Source: Streptomyces niger
Lineage (GTDB): Bacteria; Actinomycetota; Actinomycetes; Streptomycetales; Streptomycetaceae
Length of the DNA: 64,000 bases
Assembly: GCF_000718305.1 (NCBI RefSeq)
Contig: NZ_JOFQ01000001.1
Coordinates: forward strand, 744,001 to 808,000
Direction of reading: 5' to 3'
How positions within the stretch are numbered: position 1 is the stretch's first letter; every line of letters starts with the position of its first letter. A program made the translations under genes and the position numbers. Below are positions 50,593 to 59,456 of this stretch, one piece after another. The notes under the pieces were generated by a model that was not told the DNA's origin, did no database searches, and saw nothing but the letters and a program-made list of their open reading frames with translations.

Positions 50593-51108
50593 CTACCGGC
50601 CTCGGACCTCCTTGCGCATGCAGACGCGGGGCCACCGGTCCAGGCCGTGGGCGGCCTCCTGGCGCCGGATCCCCTGCAGCAGGGGACCGATCTCGGCGTC
50701 GTCGAGGATGCGGAAGCCGCAGCGCGCGTAGTACGGCGCGTTCCACGGGACGTCGGCGAAGGTGGTGAGAGTCAGCGCGGGCAGCCGACGGTCCACCGCA
50801 TGCTCCGCGCAACGGTCCAGCAGGGCGCGCCCGATGCCCCGGCGCGCGCTGTCCGGGTGCACCGAGACCTGCTCGACGTGCAGGTTGCCGTCGACGTGTG
50901 CGGCGATGAGGTAGGCGACCGGGGCGTCGGCATCGTCGGCCGCCACCCAGGCCAGGCCCGTCCGCTGGTGGCGGCCGAGTACGGAGAGCGGGGGCGGTGC
51001 GTCGTCGGCGATCTCCGGCATGCCGATGTCGCGGAAGCACCGCCCGGCGGCCCTCTCGATGTCCTGGAGGCGTGGCAGTTCGTCGGCGCGGGCAGCTCGG
51101 ATACGCAT
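50593..51108 (-). CDS. GNAT-family N-acetyltransferase
   Basis: The protein has 171 residues from ATG 51108 (MRIRAARADELPRLQDIERA). Acetyl-CoA-binding motif A is HVEQVSVHPDSARRGIGRAL, with the R/Q-x-x-G-x-A loop. Motif B follows in YYARCGFRIL. A single cytosolic domain; the substrate is unknown. It converges with the MgtA-like gene; the gap 50525-50592 holds degenerate 21-bp repeats (GGGCTCCTGCGGGAGGGCTG and related) but no hairpin terminator that I can see. Confidence 0.87.
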   Translation of the reverse strand: MRIRAARADELPRLQDIERAAGRCFRDIGMPEIADDAPPPLSVLGRHQRTGLAWVAADDADAPVAYLIAAHVDGNLHVEQVSVHPDSARRGIGRALLDRCAEHAVDRRLPALTLTTFADVPWNAPYYARCGFRILDDAEIGPLLQGIRRQEAAHGLDRWPRVCMRKEVRGR

Positions 51109-51192
51109 GGGCCCATTGTCCGCCCGAGGCAGTGCCGTGCCGTGCTCGGGGCGGCTGCTCCACGCCGGGCACACCCATGCCGTTCCCCCGGT

Positions 51193-52764
51193 TCAGCCGT
51201 AGGAGAGCCGGGAGCAGGGTGAGTCGGCGGCCGAGCGGGCGTCGTCGGCCACCTCGGACGGGACCTTCGCGGGCACGTCGGAAGCGGCGGCGGAGGGTGC
51301 GTCGGAAGCGGCGGCGGATGCGGCGTCCGCGTACGAGCTGCCCAGGGTGACGCTGATGCCCGGCTTGCTCCCCGGGCGGACTTCCGCGTCGGGGAAGAGG
51401 CGCGCGACGGTGCGGGCGTGGTCCTTCTCGCCGGGGCCGTACCGGACGACGGTGGTGGCCAGGCCCTGACCGCCGGCGGTGGCCGTGCCGGTGACGGTGA
51501 AGCCGTGGTCCTCCAGTGCTTGCGCGCCCTGGGCGGCGAGGCCCGTGACGGTGGTGCCGTTGTAGACGGCCACCTCGATGCCCGCGCCGGAGACCGGTTC
51601 GGACGAGGGCGACGGAGAACCGGCGCCTGCGTCCTCGGCCGTGTCCTTGGCGCCGCTCTTCCCGCTCTTCCCTCGCTTGCCGCCGGCGTCCTCACCGTCG
51701 ATCGTGCGGTCCTCCCGGAGCGCCGCCCACAGCGCGTCCGCATCCGGCTCGACGATCGCCACCCGTGCGCCCTCGTACCGCCAGGGCACCGTGACGAACT
51801 TCGTGTTCCGCAGGTCGATGTCCTTCAGCGACAGCACGAAGGAGAGCAGCTTGCCGGCGGAGTCGAGGCCCGGGTCGACGGTCATGGACCGGACGGCGGC
51901 GTCCGCGAGCGGCAGCAGCTTGCCGGGGGTCAGCCCATCGCTCTTGACCTTCTTCAGGAGCGCGGCGACGAACGCCTGTTGCCGTTTGATGCGGCCTATG
52001 TCGGAGCCGTCACCGATGCCGTGCCGCAGGCGTACGTAGTCCAGCGCGCGTCGCCCGGAGACGTCCTGCTCGCCCTTGGCGAAGATCCGTTCGCCGCGCT
52101 CGGTGCGGTGCGGGTCGAGGTCCTTCTCGTACACGTCCTGGGGCAGGCAGACCCGGACGCCGCCGACGACCTCCGTCAGTTCGGCGAAGCCCTGGAAGTC
52201 GACGACGACGGTGTGGTCGACGCGTACGCCGGTGAGCTTCTCGACGGTGTTCTGGGTGCAGGCGGGGTTGCCCTGGGCGGTCTCGCCCACGGAGAACGCC
52301 GAGTTGAACATGGCGTTGTGCCGCGGCGCGGTCCACGAGCCGTCCGGCAGCCGGCAGGCCGGGATGTCCACCAGGGCGTCGCGCGGCACGGACACCGCGA
52401 GCGCGTGCCGGTGGTCGGCGTACACGTGCAGCAGGAACGCCGTGTCGGACCGGCCGATGTCGCCCTTCTTCCCGCCGCCCAGCGCCCGGTTGTCGCCGGT
52501 CCGCGCGTCCGAGCCGATGACCAGGACGTTCTGTCCCTCGGACGAGGCGTCCGGCCGGTCCTTGGACAGCCCGTCCGCGTCGAAGGCGGAGATGTCGCCG
52601 CCCAGCTCCAGGTAGAGCCAGCCCGCCCCGGCCGTCACTAGCACCAGCAGGGAGAGCGCGAGGAGGAGCGTACGCCGCGCCCAGCCGCGTTTCCGCCGCC
52701 GGCTGCGGGCCGCGGACCGTGCGCCACCGTGTCGCGGTGCTGCCGTCCGATGGCCTGTCGTCAT
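51193..52764 (-). CDS. LytR-CpsA-Psr (LCP) family glycopolymer ligase with LytR_C domain
   Basis: The protein has 523 residues from ATG 52764. It has a basic cytosolic N-terminus, a single transmembrane helix (about 32-53, TLLLALSLLVLVTAGAGWLY), and an extracytoplasmic LCP domain (about 80-330). The LCP domain shows VLVIGSDARTG, RSDTAFLLHVYADHRHALAV, SVPRDALVDIP, and the lipid/Mg2+-binding arginines in ALDYVRLRHGIGDGSDIGRI and RQQAFV. The C-terminal LytR_C domain (about 395-475) has AVYNGTTVTGLAAQGAQALE. An Ala/Ser-rich tail ends in CSRLSYG. LCP proteins attach teichoic acids or arabinogalactan-type polymers to peptidoglycan. Confidence 0.92.
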   Translation of the reverse strand: MTTGHRTAAPRHGGARSAARSRRRKRGWARRTLLLALSLLVLVTAGAGWLYLELGGDISAFDADGLSKDRPDASSEGQNVLVIGSDARTGDNRALGGGKKGDIGRSDTAFLLHVYADHRHALAVSVPRDALVDIPACRLPDGSWTAPRHNAMFNSAFSVGETAQGNPACTQNTVEKLTGVRVDHTVVVDFQGFAELTEVVGGVRVCLPQDVYEKDLDPHRTERGERIFAKGEQDVSGRRALDYVRLRHGIGDGSDIGRIKRQQAFVAALLKKVKSDGLTPGKLLPLADAAVRSMTVDPGLDSAGKLLSFVLSLKDIDLRNTKFVTVPWRYEGARVAIVEPDADALWAALREDRTIDGEDAGGKRGKSGKSGAKDTAEDAGAGSPSPSSEPVSGAGIEVAVYNGTTVTGLAAQGAQALEDHGFTVTGTATAGGQGLATTVVRYGPGEKDHARTVARLFPDAEVRPGSKPGISVTLGSSYADAASAAASDAPSAAASDVPAKVPSEVADDARSAADSPCSRLSYG

Positions 52765-52833
52765 GTCTGCGCCCTCACCCGTTCGGTTCCCGTCGGGGGG
52801 TGACCGGTTCGGCCAACCCTCGACGGTTGTACA

Positions 52834-52938
52834 GTTGCGCAATGTAGCAACTAAACGAACGGGGGCTGTTTCCCGGGGTCACGCACTTCGGGAGGGACCA
52901 CCGTGGACACGAGGAGGATGAGCGGAATGTTGCGCAAC
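52834..52938. promoter_or_regulatory. GTTGCGCAA elements in the LCP/TatA divergent region
   Basis: GTTGCGCAATGTAGCAAC (52834-52851) has 5-bp arms GTTGC/GCAAC. The perfect palindrome GTTGCGCAAC recurs at 52929-52938, overlapping the possible internal ATG of the TatA-like gene. The 9-mer GTTGCGCAA is common to both. A regulator binding both sites could control the divergent pair; there is no direct evidence of which. Confidence 0.35.
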
Positions 52939-53151
52939 GGTCTGGAGCCGTGGCACCTGCTGATCGTGGCAGTGGTGTGCATCCTGCTCTTCGGCGCCAA
53001 GAAGCTCCCGGACACCGCCCGCGCCCTGGGGAAGTCGCTGCGCATCCTCAAGAGCGAGGCCAAGGCGATGAAGGCGGACGACGCACCGCCCGCGTCCCCC
53101 TCGCCCGCTCCACCCGTTCCGACGCGCGACCGGACCGACGACCGCCCCTGA
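52903..53151 (+). CDS. TatA-like twin-arginine translocase subunit
   Basis: The protein has 82 residues from GTG 52903 (RBS GGGAGGG), or 74 from ATG 52927 ([14 protein letters not shown]), which is the usual family start. The short N-terminal helix ([20 protein letters not shown]) with the FGxKKLP hinge, followed by an amphipathic helix ([20 protein letters not shown]) and a Pro/Ala tail, is diagnostic of TatA/B/E. No tatC or tatB is adjacent, so it is an extra solitary copy. It diverges from the LCP gene. Confidence 0.88.
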   Translation: MDTRRMSGMLRNGLEPWHLLIVAVVCILLFGAKKLPDTARALGKSLRILKSEAKAMKADDAPPASPSPAPPVPTRDRTDDRP

Positions 53152-53228
53152 CCGCCGATCCCCTCGCCGCGCCGTCGATGGGCCGTCGATGGGCCAGTAG
53201 GCGGCACGCCATGGTGCGAAGCCGGGAA

Positions 53229-53254
53229 GTTCGGTGTACCGACGTATACCGAAC
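53229..53254. promoter_or_regulatory. 26-bp imperfect palindrome before the NTPase regulator genes
   Basis: GTTCGGTGTACCGACGTATA followed by CCGAAC: the outer 7-bp arms GTTCGGT/ACCGAAC are perfect and the inner TAC/GTA pair also matches, so 10 of 13 base pairs are symmetric about the 53241/53242 axis. It lies 99 bp upstream of the NTPase start (53353). Length and symmetry suit a TetR-like dimer or dimer pair. The ligand protein is not identifiable in the window. Confidence 0.55.
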
Positions 53255-53352
53255 CCGGCCGGATACCGACGTCCGGACGGGCCGCCCGGCGCAGAGTGGG
53301 GCGGGCTCGCGGACAGGGGTGGCGCGCGGGCGGAACGCTGCTGGAGGAAGCC

Positions 53353-54381
53353 ATGTCGGAGGCGAGCGACCAGGCACCGACCGACCTGATCGGCCGGGAC
53401 CGGGAACTGCACGAGTGGGAGCGACTCCTGCGTACCGAACGGCTGGTCACCGTCTCCGGGCCCGGCGGCGTGGGCAAGACCGCACTCGTCACGGAGTTGG
53501 CGCACCGCATACGGACCGGACCGTGGCAGACCGTGGCGCGGGCCGACCTGGTCCGACTGGACGATCCGCAGCTGCTGACGTACCGGCTGGCCGGCGCCCT
53601 GCTGGGGGGCGGACTCCCCGGCCGGCCGCACGTCGGCGCGCTGGCCGACGCGTTGGGTGACACCCGGGCGTTGTTGGTCGTGGACACCTGTGAGCACCTC
53701 GCCGACGCCTGTACCGACGTCCTGACCGAACTCGTCCGTTCCTGCCCTGGATTGCATGTACTGGCCGCCGGCCGCACGCCGATGGCCGGACCGGCCAGCT
53801 GTCCGCTGCGCCCGCTCGCGCTCGACAACGCCATCCGGATGTTCGAGGCGAGTGTCCGGCAGTGGGGTGTGGCCGAGGTGCCGGACACCGATGACGTCCA
53901 GCACATCTGCGGTTTCCTGGACGGTCTACCGCTCGCCGTGCGCATCGCGGCGGGGCAGCTCACCCGCCATTCGCCCCAGGAAGTCCTGTCCCTCGTCTCC
54001 CGTGCGGAGACGCTCCTCGACCTGACCGGGCCCGGGCTGCCCGCGCGCCAGCGCACGTTGCGCGACTCCCTGCTGCGAACGCATCAACTGTGTACGGGCG
54101 ACGAGCGGTTGCTCTGGGCGCGCTGCTCCGTCTTCCCCGGTGCGTTCGGGCTGCCCGACGCGGCGGAGGTGTGTGCCGACGAGCGGTTGCCCGCCGACGC
54201 GCTGGCCACGGCGTTCCACGGCCTGGTCCGGCACGCGCTGGTCCAGCCCCAGGAGCGGGGTGCCACCACGTACCGGATGCCGTGGTCCACGCGGGCGCAC
54301 GGGCGGCAGTGGCTGGACCGGCTCGGTGAGGAACGGGAGTTCCTGCGGCGCTGCCTCGCCTGGACGCTGCGGGAGGCCTGA
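53353..54381 (+). CDS. AfsR/LuxR-type NTPase lacking a DNA-binding domain
   Basis: The protein has 342 residues from ATG 53353 (RBS GGAGGAAG). It is a STAND/NB-ARC-type ATPase: LIGRDRELHEWERLLRTERL, Walker A VTVSGPGGVGKTALV, Walker B-like ALLVVDTCEHLADACTDVL, then GLPLAVRIAAGQL and the winged-helix part with SVFPGAFGLPDAAEV. It stops where the next gene's homologue continues with a TPR region and LuxR domain. It is a close relative of the protein at 54530 (shared IGRxREL, VSGPGGVGKT, DTCEHL and RTLRDSxxxxHxLCTGxERLLW). It may act as a partner or as a truncated paralogue. Confidence 0.82.
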   Translation: MSEASDQAPTDLIGRDRELHEWERLLRTERLVTVSGPGGVGKTALVTELAHRIRTGPWQTVARADLVRLDDPQLLTYRLAGALLGGGLPGRPHVGALADALGDTRALLVVDTCEHLADACTDVLTELVRSCPGLHVLAAGRTPMAGPASCPLRPLALDNAIRMFEASVRQWGVAEVPDTDDVQHICGFLDGLPLAVRIAAGQLTRHSPQEVLSLVSRAETLLDLTGPGLPARQRTLRDSLLRTHQLCTGDERLLWARCSVFPGAFGLPDAAEVCADERLPADALATAFHGLVRHALVQPQERGATTYRMPWSTRAHGRQWLDRLGEEREFLRRCLAWTLREA

Positions 54382-54529
54382 TCACCACCGCGCGGCCGGC
54401 AGGCCGTCGCCGCGCGGCCCGGAACCACCGGGACGAGCCCGCTCGGCCGGGAGCCACATGGGCGAGTCGTCCGCGCGTAGCGTAGGGACTCGTACTTGGG
54501 CGCGGAGCAAGCAGAGGGGCGAGCACAGG

Positions 54530-56908
54530 ATGGTGCTGGGACACGTCACGGAGCAGGCCGGCGGGCTGCCCCTCGAAGTCACCGGATTCATCGGACGCGA
54601 GCGGGAACTCCGGGAGATCGGGGCGCTGTTCGACAAGGCCCGGCTGGTGTCGCTCGTCGGCCCCGGCGGCGTGGGCAAGACGCGGCTCGCGCTGCGGACC
54701 GCCCGTGCCTCCCTGTCGCACTATCCCGACCGCGCCTGCTTCGTCGAGCTGTCGTCACTGCGCGACCCGGTGCTGCTGCCGCACACGGTGGCGGCCGCGC
54801 TCGGCCTCTCCGAGCAGGGCGAACGCGATCCGGTCGGGCTGCTCGTCGGCTATCTCGCGGCCAAGCGGCTGCTGCTCGTCCTGGACACCTGTGAGCACCT
54901 GCTGGACGCCTGCGCGATGCTCGCCGACCTGGTGCTGCGGACGGCGCCCGGCGTCACGGTGCTGGTCACGAGCCGCCAACCCCTGGACGTACCGGGCGAG
55001 TTCGTCTATCCGATCTCCCCGCTGCCCACCGACTGCGACGCGGTGCGGCTGTTCGCCGAGCGGGCCGCGGCCGTCGTGCCCGGCTTCGTCGTCACCGAAG
55101 CCAATCGCGCGGACGTGACGTCCGTCTGCCGCCGGCTGGACGGGATCCCGCTGGCGATCGAGCTGGCGGTGGTACGGCTGCGGGTGCTGCCGCTGAGTGA
55201 TCTGGCGGCCCGGCTGGAGCACCGGTTCCAGGCGTTGACCGGTGGCCGCCGCGGGGCGGTGCCCCGGCACCGGACGCTGCGGGACGCCATCGACTGGAGC
55301 CACGACCTGTGTACCGGGCAGGAGCGGGTGTTGTGGCGGCGGCTGACGGTGTTCGCCGGGGAATTCGACGCCGAGGCCGCGGAGACCGTGTGCGGGGGCG
55401 GTGAGCTTCCCCCCGACGAGGTGCTGGAGCAGCTCATCGGCCTGGTCGACAAGTCGGTGGTGCTGCGCGTCGAAGCGGACCGCGCGTGCTACCGGTTGCT
55501 GGACACCCTGCGCGAGTACGGTGCCGAGCGGCTGACGGCGAGCGGGGAGCAGGATGCTTACCGCCGCGCGCACTTCGACTACTTCGCGGCGTTCGCGGAG
55601 CGCGCCGACCGGCCCTTCCACAGCGACCGGCAGGCGGAGCACCTGACCGCCAACGCCCGTCGGCTGCAGGACTTCCGGGTCGCCCTGGAGTACGGCACCG
55701 GCACGGAAACGCCCGAACTGGCGGTGCGCGGGCTGGCTTTGGCCACCCGGCTGTGGACGCACTGGATCACGACGGGCCGGCTGCGGGAGGGGGCCTGCTG
55801 GCTGCAGCGCGGCCTGGCGAAGGTGGTGCACGACTGCCCGGAGCGGGTCGAGGCGCTGCACCGGCTCACCTGGATCCTGACGGTCCTGGGCCGGCACGAC
55901 GACGCCGAGCCGTGCATCCTGGAGTCGCTGGCGATGGCCGAACGGATCGGCGACCGGCGCGGTGGGCTGTACGCGACGGGCTTCCGCGGCTGCCTGTGGA
56001 TGGTCCGGGGCCGGCTGGACGAGGCGCACCGCGACTTCGACGCGGCGCGCCGTGGTTTCCGGGACGTGGGCGACGGCGACGGGCTGGCCGTCACCTGCTT
56101 CATCCAGACGTTCGGCGCGGCGGTGACCGGCGATGTGGCGCGTGCGTGGGAGGTGTCCGGCGAGGGGCTGGCGGCGCTGGAGGCGGCCGCCGGTGAGTGC
56201 TGGACGCGTAGCTACTGCCTGCTGTACCGGCAGTTGGCGCTGTGGATGTCGCACGACGAGGCCCGGGCCGTGGAGCGTGACCGGCTCGGCCGCGAGGCGC
56301 TGGTCCTGAAGTCGGCCGTGGACGACCGGCTCGGCACGGCGGTCGCCATGGAGCTGCTGGCCTGGTCGGCGGCGCGGTCCGGGCGGTTCGAGCGGGCCGC
56401 CTGGCTGCTGGGCGCCGCCGAGGCGCTCTGGTCCAGGATCGGCGGCGTGCACCTGTTCAACGTGCCGGCCCTGCTGGCGGAGCACGACACGGCTCGGGTC
56501 GCTGCCCGTACGGCGTTGGGCCCCGCCGCGTACGAGGACCATCACGCGCGCGGGGCGGCCTTGGACCTCGCGGAGTCGGTGGCGTACGCGGTGGAGGAAC
56601 AGGACGTGCTTCCCGGGTCACCGGCCGATGCGGTGGCGTCCCCTCCCGCGGCCGACGACGTCCCGCCCGCGTCGGCCGCGCCCGCCGCCGCGGTGCCGCG
56701 GGCGCGGGACCGCGGCGCGGGCGGCGCGCGGCCGGGCGGGCTCACGAACCGGGAGCGGCAGGTGGCCGCGCTGGTCGCGGCGGGGCTGACCAACCGGGAG
56801 ATCGCGGAACGGCTCGTCGTCTCCAAGCGGACGGCGGACGCGCACGTGGAGCACATCCTGAACAAGCTCGGCCTGACCTCGCGGACGCAGATCACGGGGC
56901 TGGAGTGA
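54530..56908 (+). CDS. LuxR-family regulator with NTPase and repeat domains
   Basis: The protein has 792 residues from ATG 54530. Domains in order: STAND NTPase (20-270) with FIGRERELREIGALFDK, Walker A VSLVGPGGVGKTRLAL and LLVLDTCEHLLDACAMLADL; a winged-helix segment with RLTVFAGEFDAEAAETV; and helical TPR-like repeats (about 390-640). A Pro/Ala linker (ASAAPAAAVPRARDRG) then leads to the C-terminal LuxR/GerE HTH (about 737-792), LTNRERQVAALVAAGLTNRE and IAERLVVSKRTADAHVEHIL. These proteins are ATP-dependent activators of secondary metabolism or stress genes; the target is unknown. Its HTH ends at the very C-terminus with GLE. Confidence 0.9.
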   Translation: MVLGHVTEQAGGLPLEVTGFIGRERELREIGALFDKARLVSLVGPGGVGKTRLALRTARASLSHYPDRACFVELSSLRDPVLLPHTVAAALGLSEQGERDPVGLLVGYLAAKRLLLVLDTCEHLLDACAMLADLVLRTAPGVTVLVTSRQPLDVPGEFVYPISPLPTDCDAVRLFAERAAAVVPGFVVTEANRADVTSVCRRLDGIPLAIELAVVRLRVLPLSDLAARLEHRFQALTGGRRGAVPRHRTLRDAIDWSHDLCTGQERVLWRRLTVFAGEFDAEAAETVCGGGELPPDEVLEQLIGLVDKSVVLRVEADRACYRLLDTLREYGAERLTASGEQDAYRRAHFDYFAAFAERADRPFHSDRQAEHLTANARRLQDFRVALEYGTGTETPELAVRGLALATRLWTHWITTGRLREGACWLQRGLAKVVHDCPERVEALHRLTWILTVLGRHDDAEPCILESLAMAERIGDRRGGLYATGFRGCLWMVRGRLDEAHRDFDAARRGFRDVGDGDGLAVTCFIQTFGAAVTGDVARAWEVSGEGLAALEAAAGECWTRSYCLLYRQLALWMSHDEARAVERDRLGREALVLKSAVDDRLGTAVAMELLAWSAARSGRFERAAWLLGAAEALWSRIGGVHLFNVPALLAEHDTARVAARTALGPAAYEDHHARGAALDLAESVAYAVEEQDVLPGSPADAVASPPAADDVPPASAAPAAAVPRARDRGAGGARPGGLTNRERQVAALVAAGLTNREIAERLVVSKRTADAHVEHILNKLGLTSRTQITGLE

Positions 56909-56935
56909 CGCCCCGACGACACCGCCCGATCCGGC

Positions 56936-57886
56936 TCAGTGCAGGTGGTGCGCCATGACGTCGAGCGCGAGGTCCGTGGGTTCCTCGGTGCCGGGCCGGG
57001 TCAGGAAGCCGTGCAGGGTGCCCCGTACGCATACCTGGGTGACGTCGGTGCCGGCCGTGGCCAGTGCGGCGGTGAAGGCTTCGCCGGAGGGCCGGAGGTC
57101 GTCGTACTCCGCGTTCAGGACGGTGGTGGGCGGGAATGCCGTGAGGTCCGCGAGTGCGGGGGCCGCGTAGCCGTCGGCGGTGCTGAGCGGGCCGCCGAGA
57201 TAGTTCTCGAAGACGCGCGCGAAGTCCGTCAGGAGTCGGGCGGCGCGCGGGACGTCCGCCATCAATGCGGTGAGGTGCGGGGACGGCGCCGGGAGGACCG
57301 CATGGACGGCCGGATAGACGAGGACCACGTGCGCGGGGGCCCACCCCGCCTCGTCCCGCAGCCGGAGCACGGCGCCGGCGACGAGGTTGGCTCCGGCGCT
57401 GGCCCCGCCGACGGACAGCGGCCCGTCGGCGAGCCCGGCGCCGATCTCGTGGCGGTGGTCCCGTACCCAGGTGAGCGCGTCGGCGACGTCGTCCAGCGGT
57501 ACCGGATAGGCGGTGCCGACCACGGCTTTGCGGTAGTCGACGCTCACCACCGTGGCGCCGCTCCGCGCCACGATCTCGCGGGCCGCCCAGTCGGCCTCGG
57601 CCATGTCGAGGTCGCCGAAGACCCAGCCGCCGCCGTGTACCCAGACGAAGCAGCGGCCGGTGGCGGGCGTTCCCTCGGGGGCGGTGTAGACGCGTGCCGG
57701 GATCTCGCCGTGCCGTCCGGGAAGGGTGATCGGCTCCACCGTCGCCGCGGGGGGTGTGTAGTCGTGCGCTTCGTTGAAGCGTGCGAGTCGTGCTTCCTGC
57801 TCCGGAGTCAGTGGGCAGTCGAACCCTTTGGGCAGATCGTCCAGCAGATACAGCTTCGAGGCGATCGCGGCGTGAAGCGGCATCAT
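56936..57886 (-). CDS. HSL-family alpha/beta hydrolase (esterase/lipase)
   Basis: The protein has 316 residues, ATG 57886 (MMPLHAAIASKLYLLDDLPK). It is of the hormone-sensitive-lipase type: oxyanion motif FVWVHGGGWVFGD, nucleophile elbow LSVGGASAGANLVAGA with the serine in GASAG, acid in LNAEYDDLRPSGE, and His in VRGTLHGFLTRP. There is no signal peptide, so it is probably cytosolic. It converges on the LuxR gene (27-nt gap) and diverges from the PP2C phosphatase at 58019. Confidence 0.88.
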   Translation of the reverse strand: MMPLHAAIASKLYLLDDLPKGFDCPLTPEQEARLARFNEAHDYTPPAATVEPITLPGRHGEIPARVYTAPEGTPATGRCFVWVHGGGWVFGDLDMAEADWAAREIVARSGATVVSVDYRKAVVGTAYPVPLDDVADALTWVRDHRHEIGAGLADGPLSVGGASAGANLVAGAVLRLRDEAGWAPAHVVLVYPAVHAVLPAPSPHLTALMADVPRAARLLTDFARVFENYLGGPLSTADGYAAPALADLTAFPPTTVLNAEYDDLRPSGEAFTAALATAGTDVTQVCVRGTLHGFLTRPGTEEPTDLALDVMAHHLH

Positions 57887-58018
57887 GAGCCTTTCTCGTG
57901 AGATCCGAGGGCACAGACGTTCTCCAGTGACACACGTTACCGAGGGTAAGAATAGGGTGACCGGTCCGTCGCCGCGCCGTGCGCTGCCAGGCGCCGGACG
58001 GGAGGGCAAAATGGCCTG

Positions 58019-59161
58019 GTGAGGGAGTTCATGACCTGGTCGCGTACGCGTCGCTGGATCCCCGCCCTGGTGATTGTGCTCGCCGCGGTGGTGGATCTGC
58101 TCACGCCTCCCTCCGTGTCGTCCGCTCCCCTGCTGGCCGTGGCGCCGGTGGCGGCGGTGACGCTTCTCCGGCCGTCCGGCATCCTGGCCACCGGCCTCGT
58201 CGCGATGGCGGTGCACGCGGCGCTGGCCTACGCGAGCGACACCTTCGGCTGGCAGCACGGCGTCGCCAACCAGGTCACCCTCGCGGCCGTCACCGCACTG
58301 GCCATCGGACTGAACCGCTCCCTGCACTCCCAGCACGTCAGCGCGAGCCGGGCGCGGTACGCCGCCGAGGTGGCCCAGCGGGCCGTGCTGCCCCGGCCTC
58401 CGAACCGGCTGGGTGCGCTGCGCATCGCCGCCCGCTATGTGCCGGCCGAGGACATGGCGTTGATCGGCGGCGACCTGTTCGTCGTGCAGGACACCCCGTT
58501 CGGGGTCCGGGCCATGGTCGGCGACGTACGCGGCAAGGGGCTGTCCGCCGTCACCGCGGTCGCCATCGACATCGGCGCGTTCCGCTATGCCGCCGACCAC
58601 TCGGCCGACCTGCCCGATCTCGTGCAGTGCATGGAGGAAGCGCTGCTGCGCGAGGGGCAGCGCAGGGAGGGGCTGGACGAGACGGAGGGGTTCACCACCG
58701 CCCTGATCGTGCAGTTCACCGCGGAGCTGGACCGGGTGCAGCTGGTCAACCGCGGCCACCCCGCTCCCCTGCTGCTGCACGCGGACGGGCAGGCGCGCGT
58801 GTTGGAGCCGGCGGAAGAGGCACCGCCCCTGGGCATCACCGCGCTGGGCACCTGGTCGTCGCCGGTGGAGACGTACGACTTCCCGCCCGGGGCGATGCTG
58901 CTGTGCTTCACCGACGGTGTCACCGAGGCCCGCGACCGGGCCGGCGTCTTCTACGACCCGGCGGACCGCGTCCCCGACATGGTGCGGTCCTATCTGCGGC
59001 AGACCGGGTATCCGCCGGAGCCGTCGGCCGTCCTGGACTTCCTCGCCCGCGACGTGAGCCGGCACAGCGGCGGCGCCCCGCAGGACGACCAGGCCCTGCT
59101 GGTCCTGCACCGCCCCCGCCCGCAGAAGGACCTGCTCGCCCGGGGGACCGTCGGGCCGTAG
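58019..59161 (+). CDS. Membrane-anchored PP2C (SpoIIE/RsbU-type) serine phosphatase
   Basis: The protein is 380 residues from GTG 58019; ATG 58031 (MTWSRTRRW) is an alternative. Three hydrophobic helices at the N-terminus (residues about 14-100, for example WIPALVIVLAAVVDLL and GILATGLVAMAVHAALAY) are followed by the PP2C domain (about 130-370), with GGDLFVV, the metal-binding MVGDVRGKGLSAVTAVAID, LVNRGHPAPLLL, LLCFTDGVTEARDR and DDQALLVL. Typical Streptomyces enzymes of this class dephosphorylate anti-sigma-factor antagonists. No partner kinase is nearby. Confidence 0.9.
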   Translation: MREFMTWSRTRRWIPALVIVLAAVVDLLTPPSVSSAPLLAVAPVAAVTLLRPSGILATGLVAMAVHAALAYASDTFGWQHGVANQVTLAAVTALAIGLNRSLHSQHVSASRARYAAEVAQRAVLPRPPNRLGALRIAARYVPAEDMALIGGDLFVVQDTPFGVRAMVGDVRGKGLSAVTAVAIDIGAFRYAADHSADLPDLVQCMEEALLREGQRREGLDETEGFTTALIVQFTAELDRVQLVNRGHPAPLLLHADGQARVLEPAEEAPPLGITALGTWSSPVETYDFPPGAMLLCFTDGVTEARDRAGVFYDPADRVPDMVRSYLRQTGYPPEPSAVLDFLARDVSRHSGGAPQDDQALLVLHRPRPQKDLLARGTVGP

Positions 59162-59201
59162 GCCTCCGCGCATGCCACGGCCGGCGGCCGCATTTCCTGT
59201 G

Positions 59202-59345
59202 CATTACCTCGGCGGCAGGTCCCGGACGTGCCGGCAGCCGCTCGCCCGCGCGCTGCTCCGCCGGGCTCCGGTGCTGGTCCTCGACGAGCCGCCGGCCGGG
59301 CTCGGCGGGCCGGCGGCGGACGACACGCTGTCGCTTCGCGCCTGA
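59202..59345 (+). pseudogene. ABC-transporter ATPase fragment (signature to Walker B)
   Basis: Codons from 59202 read HYLGGRSRTCRQPLARALLR, then RAPVLVLDEPPAGLGGPAAD, and end in a stop at 59343-59345. This covers the LSGGQ signature, degenerate as YLGGR, and the Walker B VLVLDEP with the adjacent D-loop, as in CydC/CydD or other exporters. Walker A and everything else are missing. It is a relic between the phosphatase and ctaD. Confidence 0.65.
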
Positions 59346-59456
59346 GCAGCCCGCCTCCCCCGCCCGGCAGCGGCGTTTTCCGCGGCGTCGCCCGGGCACC
59401 CGACCGGCCGCACCCGGCAACGGGGCGACCGGACGGGCGGGCACGGGAGGCGGACG

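Noticed and set aside
47825..51178. 1117-codon open frame on the minus strand
   Set aside because: It is a shadow of the MgtA-like ATPase and the GNAT gene region; composition is low-complexity and there is no homology.
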